A DNA stretch of 64,000 bases from Budorcas taxicolor. Lineage: Eukaryota > Chordata > Mammalia > Artiodactyla > Bovidae. Each line of letters starts with the position of its first letter. Within the stretch, counting starts at the first letter, position 1. This document shows positions 31,723-43,597 of the stretch, one piece after another. The DNA lies in the NCBI RefSeq assembly GCF_023091745.1, contig NC_068922.1, forward strand, positions 31,596,001-31,660,000, written 5' to 3'. The notes beneath the pieces were generated by a model, which saw nothing but the letters and a program-made list of their open reading frames with translations, ran no database searches and had not been told where the DNA came from. A program made the translations under genes and the position numbers.

Positions 31723-33985
31723 TGAACTCGAGGAATATCTATAAACCCTAAACCCCGTAGTGATTATACAGGGGCTTAATGGACTATTCAGTCTGCTTCT
31801 ATATATATTTGAGATTTTTCACAACAACAACTCTTGACCTCTACCATCCTGTGAAGACCTTGATAAAGGTGCTTTCATAGGTTTTAGTGCATTAACTTTC
31901 CCCAAAAACAAAAATATATTTCAACTGGACTCTCCTAGAGGCATAAGGTCTTAACCTGAAAAACCAATGTGAGAGCCTCTAAGAAGCCAGTAGCTCAGAC
32001 AGCTCAATAAAGCTGTCGCCAGTGATTTCATCACAGGAGAAATCACAACATGTATCAAGCAGAGAAATTCAAGGCTGCCTACTTCCTTTCTACTAATTCT
32101 GCATTTACTCCAATTAAAAATGCGTGGGTGAAAACACACCAGAACTTTCCACGTAACAGTCGACCAATAAATGTTTGGTCAACATATAAAACACCTCAGA
32201 ATTCATGCTTTTCTTAAAGAGAAAAAGAAAAAAATCTGAAGATGAATGTGACTATTAATAGAAACAGGATTTCCTTCCACAGAATGCTATTGCTGTTAAA
32301 ATATGTTCGATCAATAAAGAAAAAGTTGCTACTGTGACTTAAGACTGACATCTTAGGGATCCTCAGGGATCTAGCTGCTTATCTGAGGATGATACGATAC
32401 AATAATGCTATCTTCAGATAATGCTAGAATAATAATCCAGTTATATGTGTTTGAAAGTTCATGTATTATTAGATAAGTACAATAGGGCACAATTAACTTG
32501 AAAATGGAAAAGTTGTCTGGATTTGGAAGATAGTCTGAATTTTCTTTCTCTTAGAGCAGAATTGTGCAGACAGCTCACACTGAAGATGGTTTCTAGGAAA
32601 AAAGTAAAGGGCATTATTGTATCAGCCAGGAAGCTGCAATTTCACCTAATTTACTAAAGTTTAATATTTCAGCACAGCTGGGCTCAAGGCAACAGCAGAA
32701 GAGTCAGCCTTGCCCTGGGTTCCCTAAACACCCTCGTTGCAAATGAAGTTACTTTTTATCAAGCCAATGGCTATCAGCAGGGGACTCACAAAAGCCCATT
32801 TTAATTGGAAAACCAACTGTAAATTTGCAATGGGAATTCTGAACCAAGTGTTAAAATCTGACAGTAGGGATCTTTATCACCAGGTTTGTAATTGAAGACT
32901 ATGGTTGGTAAAATATGAATTATCTTGCTTATCCTTGGGAGATCAAAGAACTTGACAAAAACATGATTCCTTAAATATTATCAGCCACAGAACCAATACT
33001 GGGAGTATGTACATTTGATGACAACTGTCATAGGTTTGGCCAGCAGCCCCAAAGATCTGAACCCTTAGAAAAGCAAGGTGATTTGCAGAGGCCCAGGCTG
33101 GTGCATGAACCTATCTTCCTCTCCCAGTTTACCCAGTTTTGCCTTTGTTATTTTTAAATTCATCATTACAAGTGCCTTTACATTCATCAAATAACTTATA
33201 AAAATGATGGGGGAGTATTGATTTGTAAAAAATGTCCAAGTCATTGAAAATCTTTCTGGAAGTTGCTGTTTCTCATTTTGGGGTGTATGGTTTTAAGTAT
33301 TTCCTTCTGCATGGATTTGAGGATTCATGAAAAATCCCAACTATCGAGTGTCTATTACATCTACTGGAATACACAAATGGAAACTTTCAATAGAGGGGAA
33401 GGAAAGAGTGCCTTGAGAAACGTGGAAAATTGATGCGGCAAAGAATTTTTCCTTCATTTGGGTGACATTTTTATCTCCCTGTCTAGAAAAGATGGTTTCT
33501 GATGTCTTCAGGCTGCTTGATTGGTTTTAGTAATTTTAGAGATTTGTGAGGACTGCAGGACAATGGCACATTCATAAATATTAAACTACTCCTTGGGGGA
33601 GGGAATTCATAAGGACAGCAAGGCTATATATTTTTGACAAATCAGAGGATATAAATAAAAGTAGAAATAACTTCAAGAAGTCAACAACCTTGTGGAGGGA
33701 GCTATATTTTCAAATATATTTTATTGCAGATTTTTCCTATTACTAATTGAATATTTTAAATATCAAAGCAAGTCCATATATAAAGTCATTTTAACTTTAA
33801 AGATAATAGTTAGGATGATATATAAATGCCGTTTAGGTTATATATATATATATATGAAAAGCAATTTGTAGTACAACTAAAACTACCCCCCCAAAAGTTA
33901 TTATTCACAGTAAAAAATAGAATTTAATATGAAAACTATCTAAACTTCTAAAAATTATTTCCCTGAAATCCACTTAAAAGGTCAT
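31723..33985. other. Low-repeat 5' flanking DNA of ST8SIA6
   Basis: About 2.2 kb with no young repeat recognised, which is unusual in this repeat-dense window. It includes a TA run at 33838-33856. No coding evidence. Confidence 0.4.
33838..33856. repeat. (TA)n microsatellite
   Basis: Nine TA units followed by 'tgaaaagc'. Confidence 0.88.
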
Positions 33986-34117
33986 GTGTGTGTCTGCATG
34001 TTAGTCACTCAGTTGTGTCCGACTCTTTGCGACCCTATGGACTATAAGTGGCCAGGCTCCTCTGTCCATGGAATTCTCCAGCAAGAATACTGAAATGGAT
34101 TGCCATTCCCTTCTCCA
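33986..34117 (-). mobile_element. Bov-A monomer, reversed
   Basis: 'tagtcactcagttgtgtccg' to 'ttgccattcccttctccag'. No tRNA-like head. Confidence 0.88.
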
Positions 34118-34498
34118 GTAAAAGGTCATAAAGGACCAAAAAAGAGAGATGAAACTGCATTTATCCTGAAACTATAAAATGGCCACAATCCCATTCCATG
34201 AGCCCCCAAGAATGCCTGCTAAAGATGAAATAATTGGACAAGAATACTAAGTTCAAGACTCAGCTCCCCTATTTATGACTTAGATTTGTAGAAAAGAAAT
34301 GAAGTTTTATAAGTTTCTACTACTACTCAGTTTGGACGAAGAAAGGCTGGGAGTAGGACCCAACAAAAATGAGCAGCCAACAGTGGGGCTGACCAGGGCT
34401 ACTGAGTTAAAAGAGAGATGGTGCCCAGTATTGCTGCTTTCATTGAACATAGCTTTCTAGTCATTACATCTAGGAATGATGGCCTAGAGTCAGTGATA
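34118..34498. other. No feature recognised
   Basis: Unique-looking DNA with no ORF of note. Confidence 0.4.
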
Positions 34499-34666
34499 AT
34501 CTTTTTTTAAAGTCTTTATTGAATTTGTTGCAATATTGCTTCTGTTTTATGTTTATGGCTTTTTGGCCATGAGGCAAGTGGTATCTCAGCTCCTTAACCA
34601 GGGATGAAACCTGCACCCCCTGCACTGGAAGGTGAAGTCTTAACCACTGGACCACCAGGAAGTCCC
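34499..34666 (-). mobile_element. CHR SINE, reversed
   Basis: 'taaagtctttattgaatttg' tail (reversed), 'aaccagggatgaaacctgca' box B, and end 'accaccaggaagtccc'. Confidence 0.9.
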
Positions 34667-34855
34667 TGCTGCTGCTGCTGCTAAGTCGCTTCAGTCGTGT
34701 CCGACTCTGTGCGACCCCATAGATGGCAGCCCACCAGGCTCCCCCGTCCCTGGGATTCTCCAGGCAAGAACACTGGAGTGGGTTGCCATTTCCTTCTCCA
34801 ATGCATGAAAGTGAAAAGTGAAAGGGAAGTCGTTCAGTCGTGTCCGACTCTTAGC
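34667..34855 (-). mobile_element. Bov-A2 SINE, truncated
   Basis: Starts with GCT repeats and 'aagtcgcttcagtcgtgtcc', passes the 'gaaagtgaaaagtgaaaggg' linker and stops soon after 'cagtcgtgtccgactcttag', so most of the second monomer is missing. It abuts the CHR SINE. Confidence 0.9.
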
Positions 34856-35844
34856 GTAGAGCTTATCTTAAAGAGATGATAAAAAAGAATTTTCTCACTA
34901 ATGATTAAAATCACTTTACTAAAGAAAAATGAATATTCAATAAATAAATGGTTCTTGAAACACTGATTATCCTGCCTAATTTCAGAGTTTGTAAAGCTGG
35001 GTAGAACTCCAGGAGTTTCAACAGAATTGGAGGGTGGATGTTATATGTACCAAACCAGTCATACTTCTCTCCTCAGTTTCTCTTCCCTACCTCTACATTG
35101 CATACAACCTAAACTACAAGCAGATAAATAATGAAACAAAAATATCCCATAGCAAGCCTTTAATGCAAAACTAAATTTTGACAAGTAGGCAAATAAAAAG
35201 GAAGAACTACCGAAGATTTTCACAATATTCCTGGCAAGTAACAGAAAGAAACAGGCATAATTTATTTCAAAGATGAGTAAGCAGAAAAAAAAATCATGCA
35301 AAAGTTCTGCAAAATATAAGATGAATGAAAAGCAATGTAACTGATAGAAAAGCAAATGAAAAATACACGTTCGAAAGACTTACTATAGAAAACAGCAGAA
35401 TATTTAAGCAAGGATCACTTTGTATTCCCCAGAAAAATGAAATATAATGTAAGCACCATGAAAGAAGGACCCAGAGAAGAATTAAGAATTGAAAGACAAG
35501 ATAGCAAGGGATTAGGAGGAAAAGCAAGCTGATGACAGTAAGAAAACAAAACCAAAAAACCATTGCAGAACTTAGAACTACCTTTGGAAGACTGAGGAAG
35601 AGAATTTAGGTGCAAAAATCTGAATTAGTGTTACAGAGATTAGGCTGATGACAATTGCAGAAAATACAACCAAAAGGGGCAAAATAAAACAAGACTGAAC
35701 CAAAGTAATGGACAATAACAAGAAAAAAACAGGAGCTATAAGAGTTAAAGCATGCCAACTCCTTTTCTTATTCAGAAGATCAGTAAAAATAGTAATTACT
35801 TTTATATATTGTTACATCAAATATGTACTATTTATTTTATGTTC
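34856..35844. other. No gene recognised (A-rich)
   Basis: A-rich on the plus strand. The T-rich complement gives hydrophobic ORFs (35059-35355, 35294-35563) that are composition artefacts. Confidence 0.4.
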
Positions 35845-37143
35845 CAACAACACAAGAGATGACTCTACACATGGACATCACCAGATGGTCAATATTGAAA
35901 TCAGATTGATTATAATCTTTGCAGCCAAAGATGGAGAAGCTCTATACAGTCAGCAAAAACAAGACCTGGAGCTAACTGTAGCTCAGACTGTGAGCTTCTT
36001 ATTGAGACTTGAATTGAAGAAAATAGGGAAAACCAGTAGACCATTCAGGTATGACCTAAGTCAAATCCCTATGATTATAAAGTGGAAGTGGGAAATAGAT
36101 TCAAGGGATTAGATCTGATAGACAGAGAACCTGAAGAACTATGGACAAAGGTTTGTGACACTGTACAGGAAGCAGTGATCAAAAACATCCCCAAGAAAAA
36201 GAAATGAAAAAAGGCAAAATGGTTGTCTTAGAGGTGTTAAAATAGCTATGAAAAGAACAGAAGTGAAAGGAAAACAGGAGAAGGAAAGACATACCCATTT
36301 GAATGCAGAGTTCCAAATAATACCAAGGAGAGATAAGAAAGCCTTACTAAGTGAACAATGAAAAAATAAAATAAAATAAAGGAAAACAATAGAATGGGAA
36401 AGACTAGAGATCTCCTCAAGACAATTAGAGATACCAAGGGAACATTGCACCCAAAGACGGGCACAATGAAGAACAGAAATGGCAAGGACCTAACAGAAGC
36501 AGAAGATATGAAGAAGAGGTGGCAAGAATACACAGAAGAACTATACAAAGAAGATCTTAATGACCCAGATAACCACGATGGTCTGATCACTCACCTAGAG
36601 CCAGACATCCTGGAATGTGAAGTCAAGTGGGCCTTAAAGCATCACTATGAACAAAGCTAGTGGAGGTTTTGGAATTCCAGCTGAGCTATTTCAAATCCTA
36701 AAAAATGATGCTGTTAAAGTGCTGCTGTACTCAATATGCCAGCAAATTTGGAAAACTCAACAGTGGCCATAGGACTGGAAAAGTTCAGTTTTCATTCCAA
36801 TCCCAAAGAAAGGCAATGGCAAAGAATATTCAAGCTACTGCACAATTGTACTCATTTCACATGCTACCAAGGTAATGCTCAAAATCTTTCAAGCTAGGCT
36901 CCAATAGTTCATGAACCAAGAACTTTCAGGTATTCAAGCTGGATTTGGAAAAGGCAGACGAACCAGAGATCAAATTGCCAACATCCACTGAATCACAGGA
37001 AAAGCAAGAGAATTCCAGATAAACAACTACTTCTGCTTCATCGACTATACCAAAGCCTTTGACTGTGTGGATCACAACAAAGTGCATAAAATTCTTAAAG
37101 ATGTGGGAATACCAGACCACCTTACCTGTCTCCTGAGAAACTT
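35845..37143 (+). mobile_element. BovB LINE, forward copy, part 1
   Basis: Begins near 'caacacaagagatgactcta' and runs through the APE-RT linker and the first half of the RT ('GKTRDLLKTIRDTKGTLHPK' region). It has many stops. It breaks at 37143 where a second BovB has inserted in the opposite orientation, and continues at 39422. Confidence 0.93.
37134..37143 (+). repeat. Target-site duplication (left) of nested BovB
   Basis: 'tgagaaactt' here is repeated at 39412-39421. The two copies exactly bracket the reversed BovB. Confidence 0.9.
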
Positions 37144-39411
37144 CAGTTCAGTTCAGTTGCTTAGTCGTGTCCGACTCTTTGGGACCCCATGAATCGCAGC
37201 ACACCAGGCCTCCCTGTCCATCACCATCTCCCAGAGTTCACTCAGACTCACGTCCATTGAGTCAGTGATGCCATCCAGCCATCTCATCCTCTGTCGTCCC
37301 CTTCTCCTGCCCCCAATCCCTCCCAGCATCAGAGTCTTTTCCAATGAGTCAACTCTTCGAATGAGGTGGCCAAAGTACTGGAGCTTCAGCTTTAGCATCA
37401 TTCCTTCCAAAGAAATCCCAGGGTTGATCTCCTTCAGAATGGACTGGTTGGATCTCTTTGCAGTCCAAGGGACCTTCAAGAGTCTTCTCCAACACCACAG
37501 TTCAAAAGCATCAATTCTTTGGCACTCAGCCTTCTTCACAGTTCAACTCTCACATCCATACATGACCACAGGAAAAACCATAGCCTTGACTAGGCGGACC
37601 TTAGTCAGCAAAGTAATGTCTCTGCTTTTGAATATACTATCTAGGTTGGTCATAACTTTTCTTCCAAGGAGTAAGTGTCTTTTAATTTCATGGCTGCAGT
37701 CACCATCTGCAGTGATTTTGGAGCCCCTAAAAATAAAGTCTGACACTGTTTCCACTGTTTCCCCATCTATTTCCCATGAAGTGATGGGATCAGATGCCAT
37801 GATCTTCGTTTTCTGAATGTTGAGCTTTAAGCAAACTTTTTCACTCTCCTCTTTCACTTTCATCAAGAGGCTTTTTAGTTCCTCTTCACTTTCTGCCATA
37901 AGGGTGGTGTCATCTGCATATCTGAGGTTATTGATACTTCTCCTGGCAATCTTGATTCCATCTTGTGCTTCTTCCAGTCCAGCGTTTCTCATGATGCACT
38001 CTGCATAGAAGTTAAATAAGCAGGGTGACAATATACAGCCTTGATGTACTCCTTTTCCTATTTGGAACCAGTCTGTTGTTCCATGTCCAGTTCTAACTGT
38101 TGCTTCCTGACCTGCATACAGATTTCTCAAGGGGCAGGTCAGGTGGTCTGGTATTCCCATCTCTCTCAGAATTTTCCACAGTTTCTTGTGATCCACACAG
38201 TCAAAGGCTTTGGCATAGTCAATAAAGCAGAAATAGATGCTTTTCTGGAACTCTCTTGCTTTCTTCATGATCCAGCGGATGTTGGCAATTTGATCTCTGG
38301 TTCCTCTGCCTTTTCTAAAACCAGCTTGAACATCAGGGAGTTCACGGTTCATGTATTGCTGAAGCCTGGCTTGGAGAATTTTGAGCATTACTTTACTAGC
38401 ACGTAAGATGAGTGCAATTGTGCGGTAGTTTGAGCATTCTTTTGCATTGCCTTTCTTTGGAATTGGAATGAAAACTGACCTTTTCCAGTCCTGTGGCCAC
38501 TGCTGAGTTTTCCAAACTTGCTGGCATATTGAGTGCAGCACTTTCACAGCATCATCTTTCAGGATTTGAAACAGCTCAATTGGAATTCCATCACCTCCAC
38601 TAGCTTTGTTTGTAGTGATGCTTTCTAAGGCCCACTTGACTTCACATTCCAAGATGTCTGGCTCTAGATTAGTGATCACATCATCGCAATTATCTGGGTC
38701 ATGAAGATCTTTTTCGTACAGTTCATCTGTGTATTCTTGCCACCTCTTCTTAATATCTTCTGCTTCTGTTAGGTCCATACCATTTCTGTCCTTTATCGAG
38801 CCCATCTTTGCATGAAATGTTCCCTTGGTATCTCTCATTCTCTTGAAGAGATCTCTAGTCTTTCCCATTCTGTTGTTTTCCTCTCTTTCTTTGCATTGAT
38901 TGCTGAAGAAGGCTTTCTTATCTCTTCTTGCTATTCTTTGGAACTCTGCATTCAGATGCTTATATGTTTCCTTTTCTCCTTTGCTTTTCACCTCTCTGCT
39001 TTTCACAGCTATTTGTAAGGCCTCCCCAGACAGCCATTTTGCTTTTTTGCATTTCTTTTCCATGGGAATGGTCTTGATCCCTGTCTCCTGTACAATGTCA
39101 TGAATCTCATTCCATAGTTCATCAGGCACTCTATCTATCAGATGTAGACCCTTAAATCTATTTCTCACTTCCACTGTATAATTATAAGGGATTTGATTAG
39201 GTCATACCTGAATGGTGTAGCAGTTTTGCCTACTTTCTTCAATTTAAGTCTGAATTTGGCAATAAGGAGTTCATGATCTGAGCCACAGTCAGCTCCCGGT
39301 CTTGTTTTTGCTGACTGTATAGAGCTTCTCCATCTTTGGCTGCAAAGAATATAATCAATCTGATTTCAGTGTTGACCATCTGGTGATGTCCATGTGTAGA
39401 GTCTTCTCTTG
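37144..39411 (-). mobile_element. BovB LINE, reversed copy nested in BovB
   Basis: A 2.27-kb copy from the 3' terminus 'cagttcagttcagttgctta' to a 5' truncation just inside the APE-RT linker. It is bracketed by the 10-bp duplication 'tgagaaactt'. Its RT frame is nearly intact, which marks it as one of the younger BovB copies in the window. Confidence 0.96.
37153..39174 (-). pseudogene. BovB ORF2 reverse transcriptase, one in-frame stop
   Basis: The first open stretch is 543 codons (39174 to 37543). It holds the RT fingers/palm, including 'GFRKGRGTRDQIANIRWIMK', a FIDYAKAFD block, and the catalytic 'LRYADDTTLMAE' motif (YADD codons at 37920-37909). The stop at 37545-37543 is TGA where sister copies have TGG (Trp) in the 'YGCES-W-T' context. 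Beyond it the same frame stays open to 37153, encoding the RTE C-terminal region with '[20 protein letters not shown]' and ending 'SRTRLSN'. The N-terminal endonuclease domain is missing because the element is 5'-truncated. RTE enzymes prime reverse transcription at nicked genomic DNA; this copy cannot do so alone. Confidence 0.9.
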
Positions 39412-39421
39412 TGAGAAACTT

Positions 39422-39786
39422 ACATGCAGGTTAAGAAGCAGCAGTTAGAACCAGATATGGAACAACAGACTGGTTCAAAACTGGGCATCAAGGCTATATA
39501 GTGTCATCCTGCTTATTTAACTTATATGCAGAGTACATCATGCAAAATGCCAGACTGGATGAAGCACAAGCTGGAATCAAGATTTCAGGGAGAAATATCA
39601 ATGACCTCAGATATGCAGATGACATCTCCCTTACCACAGAAGCGAAGAGGAACTATAGAGCCTCTTGATGAAGGTGAAAAAGGACATGAGTTTGAGCAAG
39701 CTCTCAGAAATAGTGAAGGATAGGGAAGGCTGGAGTAGAGCAGTCCATGGGGTCGCAAAGTTGGACACAGGTGAGTAACTCAACAA
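39422..39786 (+). mobile_element. BovB LINE, forward copy, part 2 (internally deleted)
   Basis: Resumes at 'acatgcaggttaagaagcag', goes through the YADD region, then jumps from 'cttgatgaaggtgaaaa' directly to 'ggacatgagtttgagcaagc', so most of the region after the RT is deleted. Ends near 'gtgagtaactcaacaacaat'. Confidence 0.9.
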
Positions 39787-39789
39787 CAA

Positions 39790-39913
39790 TGTTGTTATTT
39801 TTTTGGCTGCACCATGCACTGTGTGGGATCTTAGTTCCCAGACCAGGAATTGAAACCAAGCTCCCCACGTTGGAAGGCAGAGTCTTAACCACTGGACTGC
39901 TAAGGAAGTCCCT
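39790..39913 (-). mobile_element. CHR SINE, reversed
   Basis: 'gaccaggaattgaaaccaag' box B and end 'ctgctaaggaagtccc'. Inserted at the end of the BovB. Confidence 0.86.
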
Positions 39914-39944
39914 GCACTGTTTAAATGTTAAGACATCCAATGTA

Positions 39945-40090
39945 ATACATGAGGTGATGGGTGTGTTAATTAATTCAATTGTAGGGATTCTTTCACAGTG
40001 TAAAATATATTAAAAATCATCCCGTTGTACACTTTAAATGTATTACAACATTGTCAATTATACCTCAATAAAGCTGAAAGAAAAAAAAAG
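39945..40090 (+). mobile_element. Old L1 3' end
   Basis: 'gtgatgggtgtgttaattaa', 'ccgttgtacactttaaatgt' and 'tatacctcaataaagctgaa' with A-tail. Forward L1M-type 3' terminus. Confidence 0.75.
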
Positions 40091-40103
40091 ACTACCATTA
40101 TAA

Positions 40104-40310
40104 AGTAAAGTGAAGTCGCTCAGTCATGTCCGACTCTTTGCGACCCCGAGGACTATAGCCCACCAGGCTCCCTCCATCCATGGGATTCTCCAGGCAAGAA
40201 TACTGGAGTGGGTTTCCATTTCCTTCTCCAAAGGATCTTCCTGACCCAGGGATCGAACCCAGTTCTCCCGAATTGCAGGCAGACACTTTAACCTCTGAGC
40301 CACCAGGGAA
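40104..40310 (-). mobile_element. Bov-tA SINE, reversed
   Basis: 'agtgaagtcgctcagtcatg' to 'cctctgagccaccaggga'. Full length. Confidence 0.94.
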
Positions 40311-40706
40311 CACTCATAAACCAGTGGAGGAGAAAAGAAAATAGAGAAAAATCAACCCACTCAACAGAAGACAGAAAAAGAATGTGGAGAAAAGTGAGCA
40401 AAAATAAGTAAGTAAAAAGTTTAAAGAGCACAAAATAAGATGGTATAAATGCAAACATATCAGTCATTAAAACAGATATACGTAAACTAAAGATAAAAGA
40501 CAGAAATTCACAGATTAGGTAAAAATAAAATGACACAGAAACGATGAAATTAACAGTATGTAAAATTATATGCAAAGGAAATACCAACCAAAAGAAAAAG
40601 TTAAAATATCAGATAAGACAGACACGAAGGTAGGAAGTACTATTAGAAATAAAGAAAATCACTTCAGAATAAAAGGTAGGCTATTGTAAATAGAATAATA
40701 ACTTTC
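40311..40706. other. No feature recognised (A-rich)
   Basis: Purine-rich, possibly decayed L1. Not assignable by eye. Confidence 0.35.
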
Positions 40707-40975
40707 TGCTGCTGCTGCTAAGTCGCTTCAGTCCTGTCCGACTCTGTGCGACCCCATGGACGGTAGCCCACCAGGCTCCCCCGTCCCTGGGATTCTCCAG
40801 GCAAGAACACTGGAGTGGGTTGCCATTTCCTTCTCCAGTGCATGAAAGTGAAAAGTGAAAGTGAAGTCGCTCAGTTGTGTCCAACTCTTTGCGACCCTAT
40901 GGACTGCAGCCCACCAGGCTCCTCCGCCCATGGGATTTTCCAGGCAAGAGTACTGGAGTGGGGTGCCACTGCCTT
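40707..40975 (-). mobile_element. Bov-A2 SINE, reversed
   Basis: GCT-repeat end, 'aagtcgcttcagtcctgtcc', the 'gaaagtgaaaagtgaaagtg' linker and a second monomer ending 'gtggggtgccactgcctta'. Confidence 0.95.
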
Positions 40976-41079
40976 AGGTACAGATAAAAATTCTGAATCT
41001 AAACAGCAACATAACCTCAAAGTATACAAATTTGATATACTCAACACATCTTTCTCTCAGGGATACAGAAAATGAGAAA

Positions 41080-41380
41080 AAAAAATGGATTGTGTTTTTC
41101 TAAACACAATTTAGAAAAAGACAACATATTCTTCTCAAGCCAACTTAGAATACCTCTAAAAACTGGCCATGTTCCACTCCATAATACAGGTTCTGACAGA
41201 TTCTACAGAATGGATATCACACAGATCTTATTCTCTGATTGCAAACCAGGAAAACTAGAAATCAATAACAGAAAGACTACAAAATTGCCCCTACACTTAA
41301 ACACACTTTCAAATAGTAATATTACATAGGTCAAAGAATCATCTTAAAATTTCAAAATATTTAGACAAAATGAGTAAAAA
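41080..41380 (+). mobile_element. L1 ORF2 fragment
   Basis: 'acatattcttctcaagccaa' and 'aaaactagaaatcaataaca' correspond to the L1 endonuclease-domain end. Frames are broken. Confidence 0.65.
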
Positions 41381-41384
41381 GCCA

Positions 41385-41936
41385 ACACACCAAACTGTGG
41401 GATGTAGTACTGTTTACAGTAGCCAAGACACAGAAGCAACCTAAAAGTTCATCGACAAAGGAATGGATAAGGTACATATATACAATGGAATATTACTCAG
41501 CCTTTAGAAAGAATGAAATAATGCCATTTGCAGCAACGTGGGTGAACCTAGAGACTGTCATACTGAGTGAAATAAGTAAGACAGAGAAGGAGTAATATGG
41601 TATGACATTCCTTATATGTGGAATCTAAAAAGAAGTGATACAAATAAACTTATTTACAAAACAGAAACAAACTCACAGACTTAGAGAACAAACTTATGGT
41701 TGTCAGGGAAAAGGATGGGGTAAGATATAGTTAGGGAGTTTGGGATCAACATGTACCTACTGTTATATGTAAAAATGGATGACCAACAAGGTCCTACTGT
41801 ATAGCACAGGGAACTTTGCTTAATACTATTTGGCAGCCTGGATGGGAGGGGAATTTTGGGAAGAATGGATGTATGTATATGTATGACCGAGTCCCTTTGA
41901 TGTCCACCTGAAACTATCACAACATTGTTAATTGTG
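41385..41936 (+). mobile_element. L1 3' end
   Basis: 'aatggaatattactcagcct', 'ccatttgcagcaacgtgggt', 'caaggtcctactgtatagca' and 'ctgaaactatcacaacattg'. Well-preserved forward L1 3' end. Joined to the ORF2 piece above it implies an internal deletion. Confidence 0.92.
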
Positions 41937-41949
41937 TGTTCTCCAACAT

Positions 41950-42124
41950 GGAGGCTTCCCTGGTGGCTCAGATGGTATAGAATCCACCTGCAATGCAGGA
42001 GACCTGGGTCAGATCCCTGGGTGGGAAAGATCCCCTGGAGAAGGGAATGGCAACCCACTGCAGTATTTCTGCCTGGAGAATCCCATGGACAGAAGAGCTT
42101 GGTGGGCTACAGTCCATGGGGTCA
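41950..42124 (+). mobile_element. Bov-tA SINE
   Basis: 'ggcttccctggtggctcaga' to 'gctacagtccatggggtcac'. The last 30 bp of the body are missing. Confidence 0.92.
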
Positions 42125-42224
42125 CTCTGGGCTGTAGTGAAAGAATGGAAATGTTCAGCCTTAAATGCACACATTCAAAAGTAAAAAATGAAAAACCAGT
42201 TAGTTTAGCATCCAAGTTAAGATG

Positions 42225-42490
42225 TTGGAAAGACTGATGCTGAAGCTAAAGCTCCAATATTTGGCTACCTGATGAGAAAAGCTAACTCACTGAAAAAGAC
42301 CCTGATGCTGGGAAAGATTGATGGCAAAAAGAGAAGGGGGCAGCAGAGGATGAGATGTTGGATAGCATCACTGACTCAACGGACATGAGTTTGAGCAAAC
42401 TCCAGGAGATAGTGAAGGACAGGGAAGCCTGGTATACTGCAGTCCATGGGGTCACGAAGAGTCAGATATGACTTACCGACTGAACAACAA
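42225..42490 (+). mobile_element. BovB 3' end
   Basis: 'ggaaagactgatgctgaagc' to 'cttaccgactgaacaacaac'. Forward, several indels. Confidence 0.88.
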
Positions 42491-42831
42491 CAAGAAGATG
42501 TTGAGAAAACAAAGCAGGGTAGATGCAAAGAATATGAAATATACCCCAATATGGTGAAAATTGGTAGATCAATCCAAGGAACCTATTCTGCAAATAATAC
42601 TTTATCTCAGCCCAGGTCCTTCTCCTTAATTTCCAAAGGAAAGCTGAGAAAGGAGCTTCTATACAGCTACTTTGTTTAATAGTAAATCCCTCAAATCAGG
42701 AGTGAGAAACTGGGGAAAGTAAGGCAGAGGTGAGAAAGCCAGTGTAAAAATACATCACTGATGGGGGATCCCATGGATGTAGGTATCATCATGCCAAGGA
42801 TTTTCTGATAAGCCTCATAGAATGTCTCAGT
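42491..42831. other. No feature recognised
   Basis: Unremarkable DNA without ORFs of note. Confidence 0.4.
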
Positions 42832-42960
42832 ACAGTAGTCTTTCAGTATCCAAGGGATATTGGTTCCAGGACCCCTGCAGCTACCAAAATCTGCAGATGT
42901 TCAAGTCCCTTATACAGATCAGTTTTCAACATGTGAACCCACAGATGCAGACTCCAAAGT
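42832..42960 (+). mobile_element. Tigger/MER2-like DNA transposon end
   Basis: 'cagtatccaagggatattgg', 'ttccaggacccctgcagcta' and 'atgttcaagtcccttataca' match the terminal region of MER2-type Tigger elements. Confidence 0.65.
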
Positions 42961-43455
42961 GAACTGTCCACCTGTTGCACCATGCATTTTCAGGTGGCAC
43001 AGAAACAGTGCCAGGTGCCCTGCCATGGTACCCAGACCCCATTGGATTTCACATCACAGGAGAGTGCTCCTTTATGAATAAACTCCCCCCTCTTCAGTTG
43101 TATATTCTGCCCTGTCTGCTATAGCATTTTCAAGATTCAGTCCCAAATGTGCTCCCTTGGCTCTGTCAGTAGTTATTGCAATTTGTTTGATATATAAAAT
43201 ACAGGCTGTATTTTCTTGCTTAAGCCATGCTGTGACCTAACCCTGGTTATTAGTCTGGAGGCAATGATGGAGGAAAGGGCAGAGCTTAAGGAGGAAAACA
43301 TCATAATGAGAGGTATCTGTCTCTCTTGAGGTCTCTGCCTGAATCTAGGCAAGATGAAGCATTTCTCTCTCCCCAGGGATGTGGGGCAGGGGTGGGGAGC
43401 TGCTTCTCCCAGCCCAGAGAGCTTAGAGGAATCTGGGGTTTCAAGATTCTCAGGT
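42961..43455. other. No gene recognised
   Basis: Unique-looking DNA. The short ORFs at 43301-43532 overlap on both strands. Confidence 0.35.
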
Positions 43456-43597
43456 TTAGGGAGTTCACTGGCGGTCTAGTGGTTAAGAATCCACCTTGCA
43501 ATACACGGGACATGGGTTTGATCTCTGATTAGGAAACTAAGGTCCCACATGCTTCAGAGCAACTAAGCTGGAGTCTCAAAATTAGAGAGTCTGAACA
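43456..43597 (+). mobile_element. CHR SINE, part 1 (split by BovB)
   Basis: 'agggagttcactggcggtct' start, 'gggtttgatctctgattagg' box B, then 'gagcaactaagctggag'. Interrupted by BovB near 43598. Confidence 0.86.

Noticed and set aside
35059..35563. Hydrophobic minus-strand ORFs resembling membrane proteins
   Set aside because: They are the complement of an A-rich tract. T-rich codons give Phe/Leu/Ser by composition alone.
36139..36590. Leu/Ser/Phe-rich minus-strand ORFs of about 100 codons
   Set aside because: Antisense of the forward BovB reverse transcriptase region.
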